DNA of 64,000 bases from Atrichornis clamosus (lineage: Eukaryota > Chordata > Aves > Passeriformes > Menuridae). Both the position numbers and the translations under genes were made by a program. Numbering within the stretch: the stretch's first letter is position 1; the number at the start of each line of letters is the position of its first letter. The stretch is taken from assembly GCA_013400975.1 (NCBI GenBank), contig WBMZ01011565.1, positions 98,985-162,984 of the forward strand. The letters are read 5' to 3'. Below the pieces are notes generated by a model. It was not told the DNA's origin. It made no database searches and was given only the letters and a program-made list of their open reading frames with translations. Shown piece by piece: positions 13,801 to 25,929 of this stretch.

Positions 13801-16671
13801 GTACTACAGATGACCAGTAGACTTTATAACTAATCTCTGTATGAAGTACATCTCTTTGGTGTGCTTCATCTCAGGTGTTGTAGAAGCATTTTTATACATG
13901 CTTCTACTTGCCTGACAGATAATGCCACAGGATTTCTGTTAGTAATATAGGGAGATGAGTCATTCATTGTCCAACACCTTCTCATGGCAAAAAGTAGCTG
14001 TGAGGACAAGGAATTTTTCATTCTAATTGAGTCTAGAGAAGGGTAGGGACTTGAGGAGTTGAAGAGGGACAGACTTTCTACCTATTCTTTCAAGTAAGCA
14101 ATAGTTTCCCTCTGCTATCTGATCTGTCCCTTCAGTCTCAGCCTCAGCTTTCTACTCTCTAAGGTCTCAGTATCAACCTGATCTAGTATTTACAACTGGC
14201 TCTGAGCCATCACTTCCAATTCTCACTTAACTTCCAATACCAACACCCTACTTATTCCAGGCAATATCCAGAATTGAAATTTGATGTCTTTACTGGCCAG
14301 ACTGTCATTGTGACTCACCACCAAGTTCTAAGATCTTTTTCCCACTTATATTAGTCCAATTCACCCTCTAAAACTAACGAGGCAATATTTTTTGGTTTGT
14401 TTTGTATCGTCACCTTCATCTGACATGTAGAATACTGCATGAGACATGGCAGAAGCATAAAACTGGACCCAGTATAGTCTGAAGCAAACTCAAACTGCAA
14501 TTATTAAGGAAAATCCTGTGTAACCTTGAACTGGAATAAGCTCATTTGATTTGAAACTTCAGGGCATGTACATGAAAAATTCAGCTAAGCCTTTACTAAA
14601 AGCATGGAAGATGTGATTTTCAAAAGCTCATGGCTCGGTCAAACTGTAGTTTCATAAACTCCTGCAAAATTACACCTATAGAGATCATGCTTTTTAACAG
14701 ACCCATGTCTTGTGCTCTCTACACAGATGATAGCAATTTCCAAATGTTTCATTGTTTTGTTTCCTCTCTTCATTCCCACATTGGAAAACAAACAAACAAA
14801 CATCTTATCTCACCCTGAGAATGTGTGGAAGCACTTAAATTGATGATATCAATATACTTCAGGCTCAGTAAAACCTTCAATGTAGAAAGGTCAGTCCAAA
14901 AGTTATTCTACACATAAACTTAGGTTTGCAAAGCAGGTGTTGTAAACAGAAATTATGATAAAACCTACCTAAAAATGGGTTTACTTTACCTCTTACTACT
15001 GGTAGTGGTCTATAGAAGAATATGTGGGTTACTTTAACATAAAGATAGTTCTGATTATGAAAAAACAGTGATTCTGCTTCAGCCCCCTTTCTTTACTCTT
15101 CCTAATTTTAAACTCTACCTCACACTACACATCATAATATTTAGTCCATTATCATATCCTGATTTACATTGACCTGACATTTTGAGGGTTTTTTATGACC
15201 TGTTAAGAAAATGCCCCTCTTTTTTTCTACATCTTTGACTCATTCCTAGTCTTCACTTGCACACACCTGACCAGAATACACAATAGTGTCATAGACAAGG
15301 TTTTAAATGGAACTATCCCTCTGGCAAAGGCAAGTCTTGGAAGAATACACATTCAATGTACATTGAATTCAAATATTTCCAAAGGACCCTCAGATCCTTT
15401 ATTTTGGATAGCATTACAGTTTGTACAACCTACCACCTGATGAGCCAAATAGAAGTGAAGAGGCTTACAATTTTATTGCTGTTGATCAGCACGTTAAACA
15501 CGTTATGTGTTCCAGCGTGAGTTTTTCATTTAGAAAAAGAGAAGGAAGACTTTGATATTTTTTTTTCCATTTGCTCTTTGTAGATAGGTTGAGTTTTTTA
15601 TTATTTATGCCAGTATGCTATCAATGCTTCTGCTGACCCCTAAAACATCTGTCCCACTGTTCACAATTCCTGGAGTGCAATGGTATCAATCCATGCCGAC
15701 AATCAGAGGACCCTCAAATAAGTACCTAAAAGGCAATGAATAGTAAACACAAAAACATACAAAGGGATAACAGATTAATTCTTCCCTATCCCAATTCACA
15801 GAAGTCATTAGAATTCTTTTTGCTTTAGATTTGAAATTCAAATTCCAGTAAAAATCCATTAAATGTTCATAAAATATAAAACCTGAAACAATCAGTTTAT
15901 AAAAAATCATACTTAGGACAGAAAACACAAAAAGTTGAATGAGATATATATATACGAGGTCATATGTCACTGTGATCCTTGATAAAATGATACATTTCCC
16001 TAACAGCACTAATAATTAAAGACCCACTGTTACAAGAATATTTTACTATGACTGGGAAAAAAATTGTCAAAAACTAATTGCATGAGACCTCATTAAAACC
16101 AGTCCTTGCTCACTTAGGAGAATTGTCCTATGTTTAAATTTTATGTGAATTTTACAGCAGTAGCTTAAGTGCAAACCTATTACCTTAGAACAGGAGAGGG
16201 AAAGTAAGCAGGCCTCTGGATTCTGTCACTGATATACAACAACACATTCTGAGGTTACAACAGCAAGTAACAGGATGAATCATATAAACAATGCCAAATT
16301 ATTAAATGAAACAGTACAATGGTGTGACATATGTAAAGTCATCAACAGAGAAAGCTGACAAAGGACTTGGTGCTTGTAATAAATGAGAAGAGCAATTTGT
16401 AAAGAAGTAAAAATGTAATGGACAGAAAACATTTGGGAATTTTAATTTTCCTGAACAATGTGCCAGATGTAGAAGACATGTTAATCTCTGTAGCAATGCT
16501 GGGGAGGGGAAACAAACCACAAAACTGTAAGAGGGAAGATGCGTACCATAGACAAAGCTGAAATCTCATATGGTAGTGATGTATTTTATCACAGCCTTCC
16601 ATCAGTCTTGGCACTACATAAGAAGGAACTAGATTGTAAATTTCCTTGTTTGACCGTCTTCAGATGAAATA
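13801..16671. other. Gene-free AT-rich sequence
   Basis: No gene or repeat recognised. A minus-strand open frame of 107 codons (15686-16009) is hydrophobic and AT-driven, and is unlikely to be coding. A short (TA)n patch sits at about 15944-15954. Confidence 0.5.
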
Positions 16672-16947
16672 ATTTACATAAAAATTCAGGAATTCAGAGT
16701 AGTAGACAAATATCTACTGCAAAAACTTCAAATAGCTATGAAAACAAGAAAGTGTTTGTTGCTTCTTGCATCATTTAAACTTGCTCCCTCAGCTTTATCC
16801 GAGGACGCTGCTAGTGTGACTCAGTGGTGCAGTTGTATGAAACCATATGCTCAGAAGACCGAGGGCTGCTTGAGCCTGTCAACAGCCAGACAGATCACTG
16901 CTGGCATCTGCACCACTTGTCAAAGCGATGACTATGAATGTCAGTGA
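16672..16947 (+). CDS. Candidate cysteine-rich small protein or terminal exon (unrecognised)
   Basis: The frame is open from 16672, just after an in-frame TAA, to a TGA at 16945-16947. An ATG at 16738 (G at -3, A at +4) would give 69 residues. These are a basic start (MKTRKC), a hydrophobic run (LLLLASF) that could be a weak signal peptide, an ALS|ED site, and then six cysteines at residues 31, 33, 44, 58, 61 and 68, including a WCSC motif. From about residue 20 the codons look coding-like, with many G/C third positions and several CpG, unlike the AT-rich surroundings. An alternative reading is a terminal exon: a pyrimidine-rich tract ending cttgctccctcag at 16793 could be its splice acceptor. 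I do not recognise the family. The WCxC...C layout faintly recalls a GFR-alpha domain, but the spacing differs and this is not evidence of homology. Against a real gene: a lysine inside the putative signal core, no polyA signal identified, and a short length. Confidence 0.25.
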   Translation: MYIKIQEFRVVDKYLLQKLQIAMKTRKCLLLLASFKLAPSALSEDAASVTQWCSCMKPYAQKTEGCLSLSTARQITAGICTTCQSDDYECQ

Positions 16948-19900
16948 TCATTAGACTTATTTTCAGTCATCCAGTTATAGTGACATGACCTGTAACTCTT
17001 TTCCGCTTCTGCGGGATACAAGGACCAATAGTCTGACTCACCTAATTTGAAAAATAATAGAATGTAGATAATATCCTCAGTTGCTATGACAGCATTCCAG
17101 TCAGCATGGGATCCCAGAGCCACAAAGCCTGATAACAGGACAGAGTCCAAGCTTTAAAAGTTAATGAAGATGCTCTTTTTTTACTTTCTATATACATTTC
17201 TAAGAAGGAAGAAAGGAGAGGCTGCAGGAACCTAGAACTAACCACCCGTCATAAGATATGCTTTCTTCTAGAGTGATTTCTCATATATGCAAGGGAAAAC
17301 TCAGGATGGCACAGACTGCTGGAGAGCCCGAGAGCAACCCCCAGTCCTTGTGTTCATAGGAAGTACTGTTGTGATCACTGAAGGAAGGAGCAAGGAAAAT
17401 ATTTTCTTGATCTATTTCCGCTTATGTGGATACTTAAAAAAAAATCCTGTCAGAAATTATGCAATAACAAGAATTGCTTTCCAGTCATGATATGAAATGT
17501 AATCTAAGTTGTAAATCTGATACTACATCTTCTAGTTCTGCAAACACTCTCCAAAACTTAGTAAGAACTCTGCAATATTGAGTGGGAGCATTTCTCCTTC
17601 TCCATGAACACCATATGCTGTATTTGAACTTTTCTTTTCAATGCTACCTCACTAATGTTGTGAGAGTTCACTGGTTCTTAAAATAAACCAAAAGGTATTT
17701 GCTTATTTATTCCAAAAAAGTAGCAATTTCTGTTCTAGCACTTCCTGGAAATTTCTACTGCATAAATACAAATATTACTACAATCATTTACCTAAATATA
17801 TATGAATAGTAAATTGTCAATATCAACCTAAATTATTATAGGTATTTATATAACTGTATCTACATAAACAGTTTTTTATTCAGACAAAACATTACTCTTA
17901 AATGTGTGTTTTAACAGTCCTTTCCTAATGATAGCACTAGAAGTGATACCACCTACTCAGGGCAGACACTGTTTCCAAATCATTCTTCCAAAGGAAATGG
18001 ACCTTATATAGAGCATTTATTTCTACTGCGGTCATCAGGCCACTGCTTAACAGTTTGTGGCACAGTAATCTGCAGCATGACCATTCGTCTAATTACCACT
18101 GAAACCGTGATATTAATCTACTCATAAAGGGCAAGTTAAGGGTCAATTGCCAGCAGTGGAAAGTACTTGGTATGGATAACGTGTTGCAGACTTGGTTTCA
18201 TCTTCTAGAACTGATTTCAGCAGACTGCACTATTTGACTTCATTTCTGAGTGGAAAAAAACACAGAAGGCAAAAGTGGGTCAAATCACACCTGCATAGTA
18301 CCTGTGATGCATATCTTCATCCTCTCTAAAGGCATATTGCAGCAACGTGGTCTCCCAGACTGACACATCACCACACGACTCCACAGACAAACCACTCAGA
18401 ACCTCCCTCGATACTTCACTTTCCTGGAAGCACCTGATCTCCCCTAGGTTTCAATACTTACAATTTTTATCATAATGTGGTGTACAGTTTAAATCCGTGG
18501 AGACTGTTTGACAAGCAGTAATACAACATTTGCTAGGGAACTTCTGAAACCTGCACACAAAGAAATGCATACGCTTTCTTGGAAAGTGCAAGTCCTTAGT
18601 AAAAAAATGAAAACCATAGGGTTTTGGTGGGGCAGAGAAGAATCAAGAAAACTTGATTTCCGCTGTTTTTTTGTGAGCCAGAATTCTGTCAGAAAGTACA
18701 CACTTGCAAAAATGAGCTACAAAGAAATTCACCTGCTCCTCAACATGTATTTATATCGCCTGCTCTTAAGATCTCAAATGGAAATGTGGTGAAGAATAAC
18801 TGAATGTCTCAGTAAGTGTCACTTTCTGCTGCTCTCCTTACAGATGAAAAAAGGCCAGTAGACCTTTCTGAACTGCTCAGTCTGCTTCACTTCATAGAAA
18901 GTTATAACTACACTCACTTTCAAAAGGTAAACACTGTTTATACAATCCAGTGACATTAAGAATGAATAGTTGTATTCCTCAAAGCAGGTTACAAGGAACT
19001 TTCTAATCTCTCTATGAATAACAATGCAACAAAAATATTTAAAGAATTATAGAAAAATCATGCCCCATACAGAACCAGTCATGTCAACTACATTTGTTAA
19101 AGTGTAGTTTTCAACATTCATTTGGTATCCAACAAGTAAAGTCACTTTAAATGCTATCCAAAAGCACTAATTATTTTTCTGAAATATATCTGACTGTAAG
19201 ATTTTGCTTAAACTTAAGTGACATTAATCTTCCCTTAAAGACTTTACACAAATGAGAATTGAAAATCTAAAGTTTTGATTAAACATTTTTGCTATGATTA
19301 TATGGTAATAAGATTGAGTGCAATAAGATATTAACCTAATTTGCTTCTTTAAATTATCTTTCCAAAGATACAGACTAAGGGGCCATCTGACTGCTGTTCT
19401 TATACAATCATAAATCATGTGAACTGGTATTTAAGATTCCCATCTTCTGTTCTGTCTAAATTCTGTACCTCCACAATTTTAGAGACATAATTGCCTTTTA
19501 TTACTTGCAGTGGCAAATCAAAACTTCAGCAAAATTGCTTAGTTAACTTTTCTAGTTGTGTACCACCTCAGACAGTTTTTATTTTCTGGTTCCACACTGA
19601 CTTTTTAAGTGATTTCTAATATTATTCTTCTGAATAATAACTTTAAATAATTTTTTGGCAATTGTAAATCTGCCCAACTGTAAGATGAATAGAACATTGC
19701 AATAAATGATGTCATTCTATAGGCCTTCCAAGTTTCTTTAGAAAGTACTTGTTGAATCAAAAAATAAGAAGCTTTATGATCTATTAGTCAACGGCAGGGA
19801 GGGGAGAACGTACTTAATTTTCAGAAAAAAAAGACCTGTATTGATGTATTTATATTTATGCTTTAGTTTTAAAGATTAACAAAGGCTTCCCTTGCAAAGG

Positions 19901-20978
19901 GTCTTATCCTCCTCTACTTTTTCAGTCTGCACTTCAGAGGTTTTCTCTCCCCTAAACGTGCTGAGCTACCAGCTATGTCTTTTCTTCTCAAAGACTGAGC
20001 ATTGTTGAAGAGTACAGAAGACAGGACCAGAAAAACAGGAGCTTTAATCAGGAAAAATTATACCATATAGAATAAACTACAAATAAGCAAATAAAATGGT
20101 TACAATTTATCACATTCATAAGCAGTGTTTATAGCAACTAGGTTTTACATTTCTACAAGCTAAGCTACTCTATTGACCAATCAGTAATTCCATAATTAGC
20201 AATTTTGCTTTCAAATAAATTTTGGACTTAGTTCTGCTTTCTTAACAAACTTATAAACAAAACCACTTACAGCTGATGCAAAATACCACAACCTTCTCCT
20301 AAACACACATCACTGAAGACAAAACAAAATATAAACTTACTACTTGATATTGCAAGTTAAAGTTAGGAGATCTAAAACATTCATTTTCCTTTGGTTTGAT
20401 TGGCTAGGCTTTATTTTAAGGATTGTGCCTCTACCAGAAACTAAGGAAGTGCCGAAATATCAACTGCCACATCCTCTTTTAGTTCAGATAACTAATATGT
20501 GTCTTAGAGGTGCAAGTTATTAGGAAAAACCCAGTATTCCTGTATGAAGCCACTATCTAGTGAGGAACTAATGGAGGCCAAGATTCTGTAAAACCCAAAG
20601 AAATGTGAAGCAAAGAGGTGAAAATGCCATAAAAACAAATTGAAGCACTGGGCATCTCTGTGATGAGAATGAGCATTGCTCTATGATGTGTGTCACTTGT
20701 GGTTTGGTTTACAACTGAGTAGCTATGAGTGCTTGGAAGTACATACCTAATATGGTTTTTAATCAATTTTGTCTTCATACATATTTTAAGGCACAGTGTC
20801 TTAACTGGGGGGGGCAATTTCTAAAGAAATATCATCGATGATTTTATGGATGCACTTTCAATTTTTATTATGTAGGAAAACAGCCTTTTCTTTCCATAAA
20901 TATGATGTATAACTAAAACTAATTTAAAATAACAGGTTTTGATGGGTAATCTGCTTGCCTGTTTGCTGTTCTATAAAA
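16948..20978. other. Gene-free AT-rich sequence
   Basis: No gene or transposon recognised. The longest open frame (94 codons, 18508-18792, plus strand) shows no motif. A short stretch at 18081-18140 is rich in TAAT-type homeodomain half-sites (ctaattacc, atattaatc) and could be regulatory, but nothing proves it. Confidence 0.5.
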
Positions 20979-21169
20979 CTTCAGCTATAAATGTCAATTT
21001 TTTTAAGGTATCATTTGCTATATTCAGAAGTACTGCTTCAGATAGCATTACAAGAGCATTTTGTTAATCATACAGCATTGCCTAAAGTACAGATTTTGTG
21101 TTCAGTTTTGTTCCAGCACAGAGCTGTACAGTATTTTAGCTGGCTGCCCATAGACTGTCTGATTTTTAC
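20979..21169 (+). repeat. Direct duplication, copy 1 (probable assembly artefact)
   Basis: This 191-bp segment runs from cttcagctataaatgtcaat to gtctgatttttac. It is repeated immediately after the single N at 21170. The only difference I find between the copies is one base in a T run (seven T here, six in copy 2). Near-identity with an indel only in a homopolymer, on either side of an ambiguous base, is what unmerged overlapping contig ends look like. Confidence 0.9.
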
Positions 21170-21170
21170 N
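21170..21170. other. Ambiguous base N (assembly gap or join)
   Basis: This is the only N I noticed in the window. It falls exactly between two copies of the same roughly 190-bp sequence, so it most likely marks a join between contigs whose overlap was not collapsed. Confidence 0.9.
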
Positions 21171-21360
21171 CTTCAGCTATAAATGTCAATTTTTTAAGGT
21201 ATCATTTGCTATATTCAGAAGTACTGCTTCAGATAGCATTACAAGAGCATTTTGTTAATCATACAGCATTGCCTAAAGTACAGATTTTGTGTTCAGTTTT
21301 GTTCCAGCACAGAGCTGTACAGTATTTTAGCTGGCTGCCCATAGACTGTCTGATTTTTAC
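21171..21360 (+). repeat. Direct duplication, copy 2 (probable assembly artefact)
   Basis: This 190-bp copy repeats 20979-21169 and then continues into unique sequence (ccctatatattgcac). Each copy gives the same open reading stretch (ALQEHFVNHTALPKVQ...), which is a by-product of the duplication and not a gene. Confidence 0.9.
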
Positions 21361-21870
21361 CCCTATATATTGCACTTTAACACCCCAGCGCCAAGATTTC
21401 TAAGCTCCACTCAGCTTTATTGTTCAATATTTCTTTTCTGCTTTGGTTTCCCAATCTTACTCTCATTAGAAGCATTTTCCTAATCTTGTGCTTCCTTGCT
21501 TGTGAAGCAATTTTCTGCTTTATACTCCTGCTCTCTGCACTTCTCAAAACATTACGATGTCTACAGTGGATCTGAAAGTTGAGTTTTTCCTTAATTATAT
21601 GTTCTGGAGTGGGTTTTTTTTGCTACATCACTAGGCAGGAACACTGAGCTTCTTATTAGTGCCAGTCCCGTGGTTTATAAGTGTAAATAATAGTGAAACG
21701 CAGATATGTTCAAAAATGTCATTCCCTTTGGTTTTGTACTGGAGTTATCCTGTCTCCCAGTTTTTGCACAATCATTAAAAACCGAGTGTTTTGAGAGCAG
21801 AAAGCAGTGTGTACACTTACACCTCAGTCTATGCCACTGCACAGCACTCCTGTGACACAGGACCACAGAC
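21361..21870. other. Gene-free sequence
   Basis: I see no gene or repeat between the duplicated segment and the CR1 copy. Confidence 0.5.
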
Positions 21871-22135
21871 TGTCTCTGGACTTTGTCCAGTCCAATCTCC
21901 TACTCCAAGCTGGATGCTCAGGGCCACGGGTTTTGAATATCTCCAAGGATGGAGACTTGATAAAGCCTCAGGGCAACCTGTGCCAGACTTTGATCACCTT
22001 CCCACAAAAAGTTTCCTCTTATTTTAAAATAGAATCGTGCCCATCATTCTGTCACTGGGCACCACTGCGCAGGGTCTGGCTCTGTAGTTTATATTCCCTC
22101 TCCCATCAGGTGTTTATGGACATGGATAAAATCCA
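21871..22135 (-). mobile_element. CR1 LINE fragment, minus strand
   Basis: In plus-strand reading the order of motifs is gtccagtccaatctcc, tgctcagggccac, a gttttgaatatctccaagga segment, gagacttgataaagcctc, gggcaacctgtgccag, gtgcccatcattctgtc, ctgggcaccactgcgcag, and gtttatggacatggataaa. This is the reverse complement of the CR1 region just upstream of and into its 3'-UTR (compare the consensus phrases gtctccctccttggagatac and ggcacaggttgcccagag). About 265 bp remain, with small indels. The extreme 3' tail octamers are missing, so the copy is also truncated at its 3' end. Open frames here on either strand are read-through of this element. Confidence 0.85.
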
Positions 22136-23702
22136 GAACAAATTAAGAAATGTTTCTAAATAAACAAAAAAAAAATTTTTTCTTCTGAAAATATTGAAAC
22201 AAAACTCTTACATTTTTCTACATTTTTCAAAACAGAATTGAAATGTTCATCAGGCAAATTCTGACACTAAAAGACACTTCTAAAAGAATAATTTTGTACC
22301 TGTATATCTAAAAGCAGTTTTTATTATTGGTAGAACTAAAATCACATAATTAAGAATCTGTCTTTCATTTGGCACAAATTAGCAAAATTTCATGGGATTG
22401 AATATAAATGCAAACGGGCAAGCAAACAATAACTTCGAATCTAGCTGGTAACTTTGATTAAAATGGTTCTGTTTGGCAGTTTGTCACTCAGACAATTACC
22501 AGAAAAATTAATTACTTCTTGAAAATCATATTGGAGATGCATTGAAACACAATATCAAAATTGTCAGAATTATTTTATCTCCCTTCTGAAGAATACATCA
22601 CTTGAATTATTACCTATTTTTAAATCCATTATTGTAACTTCACAGATTTTGTCATTTTTCACAGCTGAAGGACTTCTAGGATTTTGGTGCTTCTCATTCC
22701 AACCTGATCTTTAAAAACAGTAGCTTCAGTTTGGACAGCATGTACTTTAGTATTTAAAAGGCAATCAGAAAGCAAATACCCTGTCCAACCTATTCAGCAA
22801 TTCAAGAAAGAAATATAATAACCCAGACAACAGAACAAAAAACCATGCTAGAGTAAAAATCTACTTAACACCTTTAGGACCAGATTTTATTTCTTTTGCC
22901 CATGTTTTATCAATTACCCCCATTAGTGCTTATTTGAGCATTAAAATTACTATTTATAACAGCATTCTAATTAAATGCTTTTAAAGCTCAGCGTTGCATA
23001 ATAAATGCAAAAAATTCTACAAATACAGTCTTGTAATCTCCTTAAAGGTGTTGTTCCCACATTTAAAGTGTGAAGGTGTAATATATAGATTGAAGAGTAA
23101 CTTGATTTTCACATGAGCTCAGAATAGACCACAATTGTAGTACAGATGGTTAGCATCTTTTCAGATCCACCTGAATGCTTTAGAGTTCTCTAATGATTAA
23201 AAAGGGGAATCACCACCAGTAAAGAAATGAGATTGTTTATATTTTCTACTATCTATACAGCAATTGAACCAGATATTACAGCTATAACAAAAAACACAAG
23301 GCATTAAATTCAAGAAATTCTTATTCATTGAGAATGCAAATTGCTTTTTAATTTCCTGACCTTATAGTGTAAGAGGATGATTAACATATCATAATCTCAC
23401 GGAATTAGATAGGTTAAATACCAATTACAAACACTCTGCACAACAAAAGGCTATATTGTAAATTTACTGAGTATTCTGAAATTAGGAAACTGACTTTTTA
23501 GACACAGCAAGAAAAAGAAGATATAAAATTCTGGCTTACAAAGATACTGGAAAAAAAAAATGCATCTCATAACCAAAATTACTTCCTGACATCAAATATC
23601 TGCCTGGCAAAAGTTACACCCGTCTTCAACTACACAGCAACACACACAAATTACCTCTCTTAATTCTCAAGATATTTTCAAACAGCCTTGTTTTATCTAT
23701 AC
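22136..23702. other. Gene-free AT-rich sequence with homeodomain-site-rich patch
   Basis: No gene or transposon recognised. At about 22870-23000 the sequence is dense in homeodomain-like cores (caattaccc, cattagtgc, aaaattact, tctaattaaatgc) with little low-complexity repetition. That is the look of many vertebrate conserved non-coding elements, but conservation cannot be judged from one genome. Confidence 0.5.
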
Positions 23703-24070
23703 ACCAGGTGTGTGCGTCTGAGGTGAACACATCCTTTCTGTGCTATGCACCAAGAAGAAAACTGCTCGTGAGCGCCCCTGCGCTGGCTCTGCCGAGGGTG
23801 GGCAGCAGCCCATGTGGTGCTGTGCTTGGGACTTGTGAGGAATGTGGCGTTGATAACACCCCAGTGGTTCAGCTCCTGCCGAGCAGGGCAAGCACTGAAC
23901 CAACTCTCCTTCCCCACTCTTCCCTCCAGTAAGAAAGTTGGGGCTGCACAGGGAGTTGTGACGGGACACAGCAGGGACAGCTGACCCCAGCTGACCACGG
24001 GGATATTCCATAACACATAATATGAACTGGGCAGGGGGTGTTGTTCTGGGAGGTAGCCCAGAACTGATTA
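23703..24070 (+). mobile_element. Avian ERVL-type LTR fragment (partial)
   Basis: This GC-rich island of about 370 bp carries phrases I associate with avian ERVL/ERV3 solo LTRs. They are aatgtggcgttgataacacc, ttcagctcctgccgagcagg, ttggggctgcacagggagtt, gacacagcagggacagctga, ccagctgaccacggggatat and tccataacacata. Only the upstream (U3) side is recognisable; the TATA/polyA portion and the 3' end typical of these LTRs are absent or too diverged. I see no gag, pol or env sequence next to it. It is best explained as a decayed solo LTR or truncated insertion. Long open frames on both strands (up to 107 codons) follow from its GC content and are not genes. Exact termini are uncertain. Confidence 0.6.
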
Positions 24071-25599
24071 TATTTGCAATTGAGTTTGAGGTACTAGCAT
24101 ATGGCTAAAACAAATAGAAAAATAAGCTTTATTACATATGCAAATATGCACAGAAATCCCACCAAATTAATCCAGTGCGGGGTGAAGACAGACATATATG
24201 CAAGTGCATATTTTAATAGAGACCGTAAATATAAAAATATGCATATTATATATCCCCCTACTCACATCTCTATGGGAGACCATATAATTTATTCTAATGA
24301 CTATTACAGGAGAGAAGAGTAGCATTTAAATCCCCTTTCTCCTATTTTTTGATCTTAATGAGGGTTCTTCCGACCTGAGATCTAATATCTGTCCTTTAAG
24401 CTCATCTTTTAAATGAGCTTAGTTCATCTGAGAAACAAAAAATGCATTATACCAAAGGGGCAGGCTGACTTTACAACTCAATATTGCTGGGAATCTCAAT
24501 GCCCAGTGCTAAATGTCATGTCTCTGCCTGGTGTTAGGAACAGTCTATTGGAAGCAGGATGAGACCAAGGTCTCCTGTGCAGCCCAGTAAAATCCTCAAG
24601 GTGTCTTTTACTTTACCATGGTGCTTTTTGGGTTCACTTTTGTCCTACACACCTGTTGCTTTCTGTACTATATTTAGACTGAAAACTCCATCTTTAGTAT
24701 TGGTCAGCACTCAGACCAGAGTGAACCATCACCTGGCTTGCAAGCAGAGATCCTTGCATTAATGTTGTTCAGAGATGTATCATAATTGTAAAATCCTACA
24801 GATGGAAATATGCTTTAAGATATCGGAGGTGGCAGAGAGATGTCTAGTTACTTGAATAATTGTAATATACTTCTTAAGTTTTCAAAAGTATCCAGTATTA
24901 CTTTGAAAGATTTCCAAAACTATAGATTTGATCAAGAAATCCTTTTAAAATTAAGCAGGTAGATTGTGAAAGGAAGAGCAAACAGATTAAAAGCAAAGAA
25001 AGAAACTATTTGTAAGCCTGTTACTGGGAATACAAAGAAAATAAAAGGTTATGAAACAGATAAGCACTGAACACCCAGCTGGAATATAAATGAACTCTTA
25101 GCTCTCTGTTGTGTGCAGTCCTCTTCTATTGCCCCTCCACATTTACTCCATGCACTGCCTACTCAGTGTTTCATTTGCACTAATTCCTGTCAGCCAAATA
25201 TACTGCAAATACCCTTAACCTTTCTCAGCACAACCTATACATACCTCTTTTTATATTATGCCTTAAAGGAAACTTGGAGAAGATGTTGTACATCATTAAT
25301 GTACACAGAAGTTTTCCTTCTTTCTCTTATCAATAAAGTATAAAGAAAGTAAAGCAAATGTGTAACTATAAAAGTTTATTTTAAAAAAAAGTATTAGCAC
25401 AATTACTTTCTGAACAGTCAATGTATTTGCATGCTAGGTGACTAGCTGTAAACAGAGCAGTCAACAGAAAGTGTAAAATGGGTCCTGAGGCCAATTACAG
25501 AAAATATAAAATTATCCAGTCATAATAATTAGAGCTTGGATGAAATCAATATTGGCTATTGTTTTTCACAGGGGCAAGCAAGATTGTCTCTGTTAATAG
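24071..25599. other. Gene-free sequence
   Basis: No gene or repeat recognised. The open frames (up to 76 codons) look like chance. Confidence 0.5.
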
Positions 25600-25865
25600 T
25601 CACTCCTTCTAGCAGATCTCCCCTAAGCAACAGGTCCAGCCTCATGGGAAGCAGACTCAGGCTGCCAGCGAAGGATCTCCTCCCACATCACCTTCACTGA
25701 GCCACTGGCTGGGCTGAGCCAAGAGCTGCATCTCCTGGGAGAACAACACATGTCCCAGCAGATAAGCAGAGATCCAACCTCAGAGCCCACACCCTCCAAG
25801 TCCTGCGTTCTGCGGGTAGCAAGGTCTGGAAAGGAGCCTGACAGGAAGAAGTAGAACAAGGACTT
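25600..25865. other. Unexplained GC-rich block
   Basis: About 265 bp are clearly richer in G and C than the flanks (ctgggctgagccaagagctg, ccctccaagtcctgcgttct). The minus strand has two overlapping open frames of 71-78 codons. The block ends 65 bp upstream of a plus-strand CR1 copy but does not read as the upstream part of CR1. It could be a decayed LTR, an exon of a non-coding RNA or an enhancer; I cannot assign it. Confidence 0.35.
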
Positions 25866-25929
25866 GCATTAATAATTGGGTGGGGGGAAAGTTGTACAAT
25901 TTTGTCCACTCAACAAATGAAAGTAGGGG

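Noticed and set aside
20991..21403. Two near-identical frames suggesting a duplicated peptide gene
   Set aside because: They come from the assembly duplication around the N at 21170 and contain no recognisable protein feature.
21807..22163. 118-codon plus-strand frame
   Set aside because: It reads through a minus-strand CR1 fragment; the translation is antisense CR1, not a gene.
23693..24016. 107- and 104-codon overlapping minus-strand frames
   Set aside because: Both lie antisense to the LTR fragment and overlap each other; GC-rich repeat sequence explains them.
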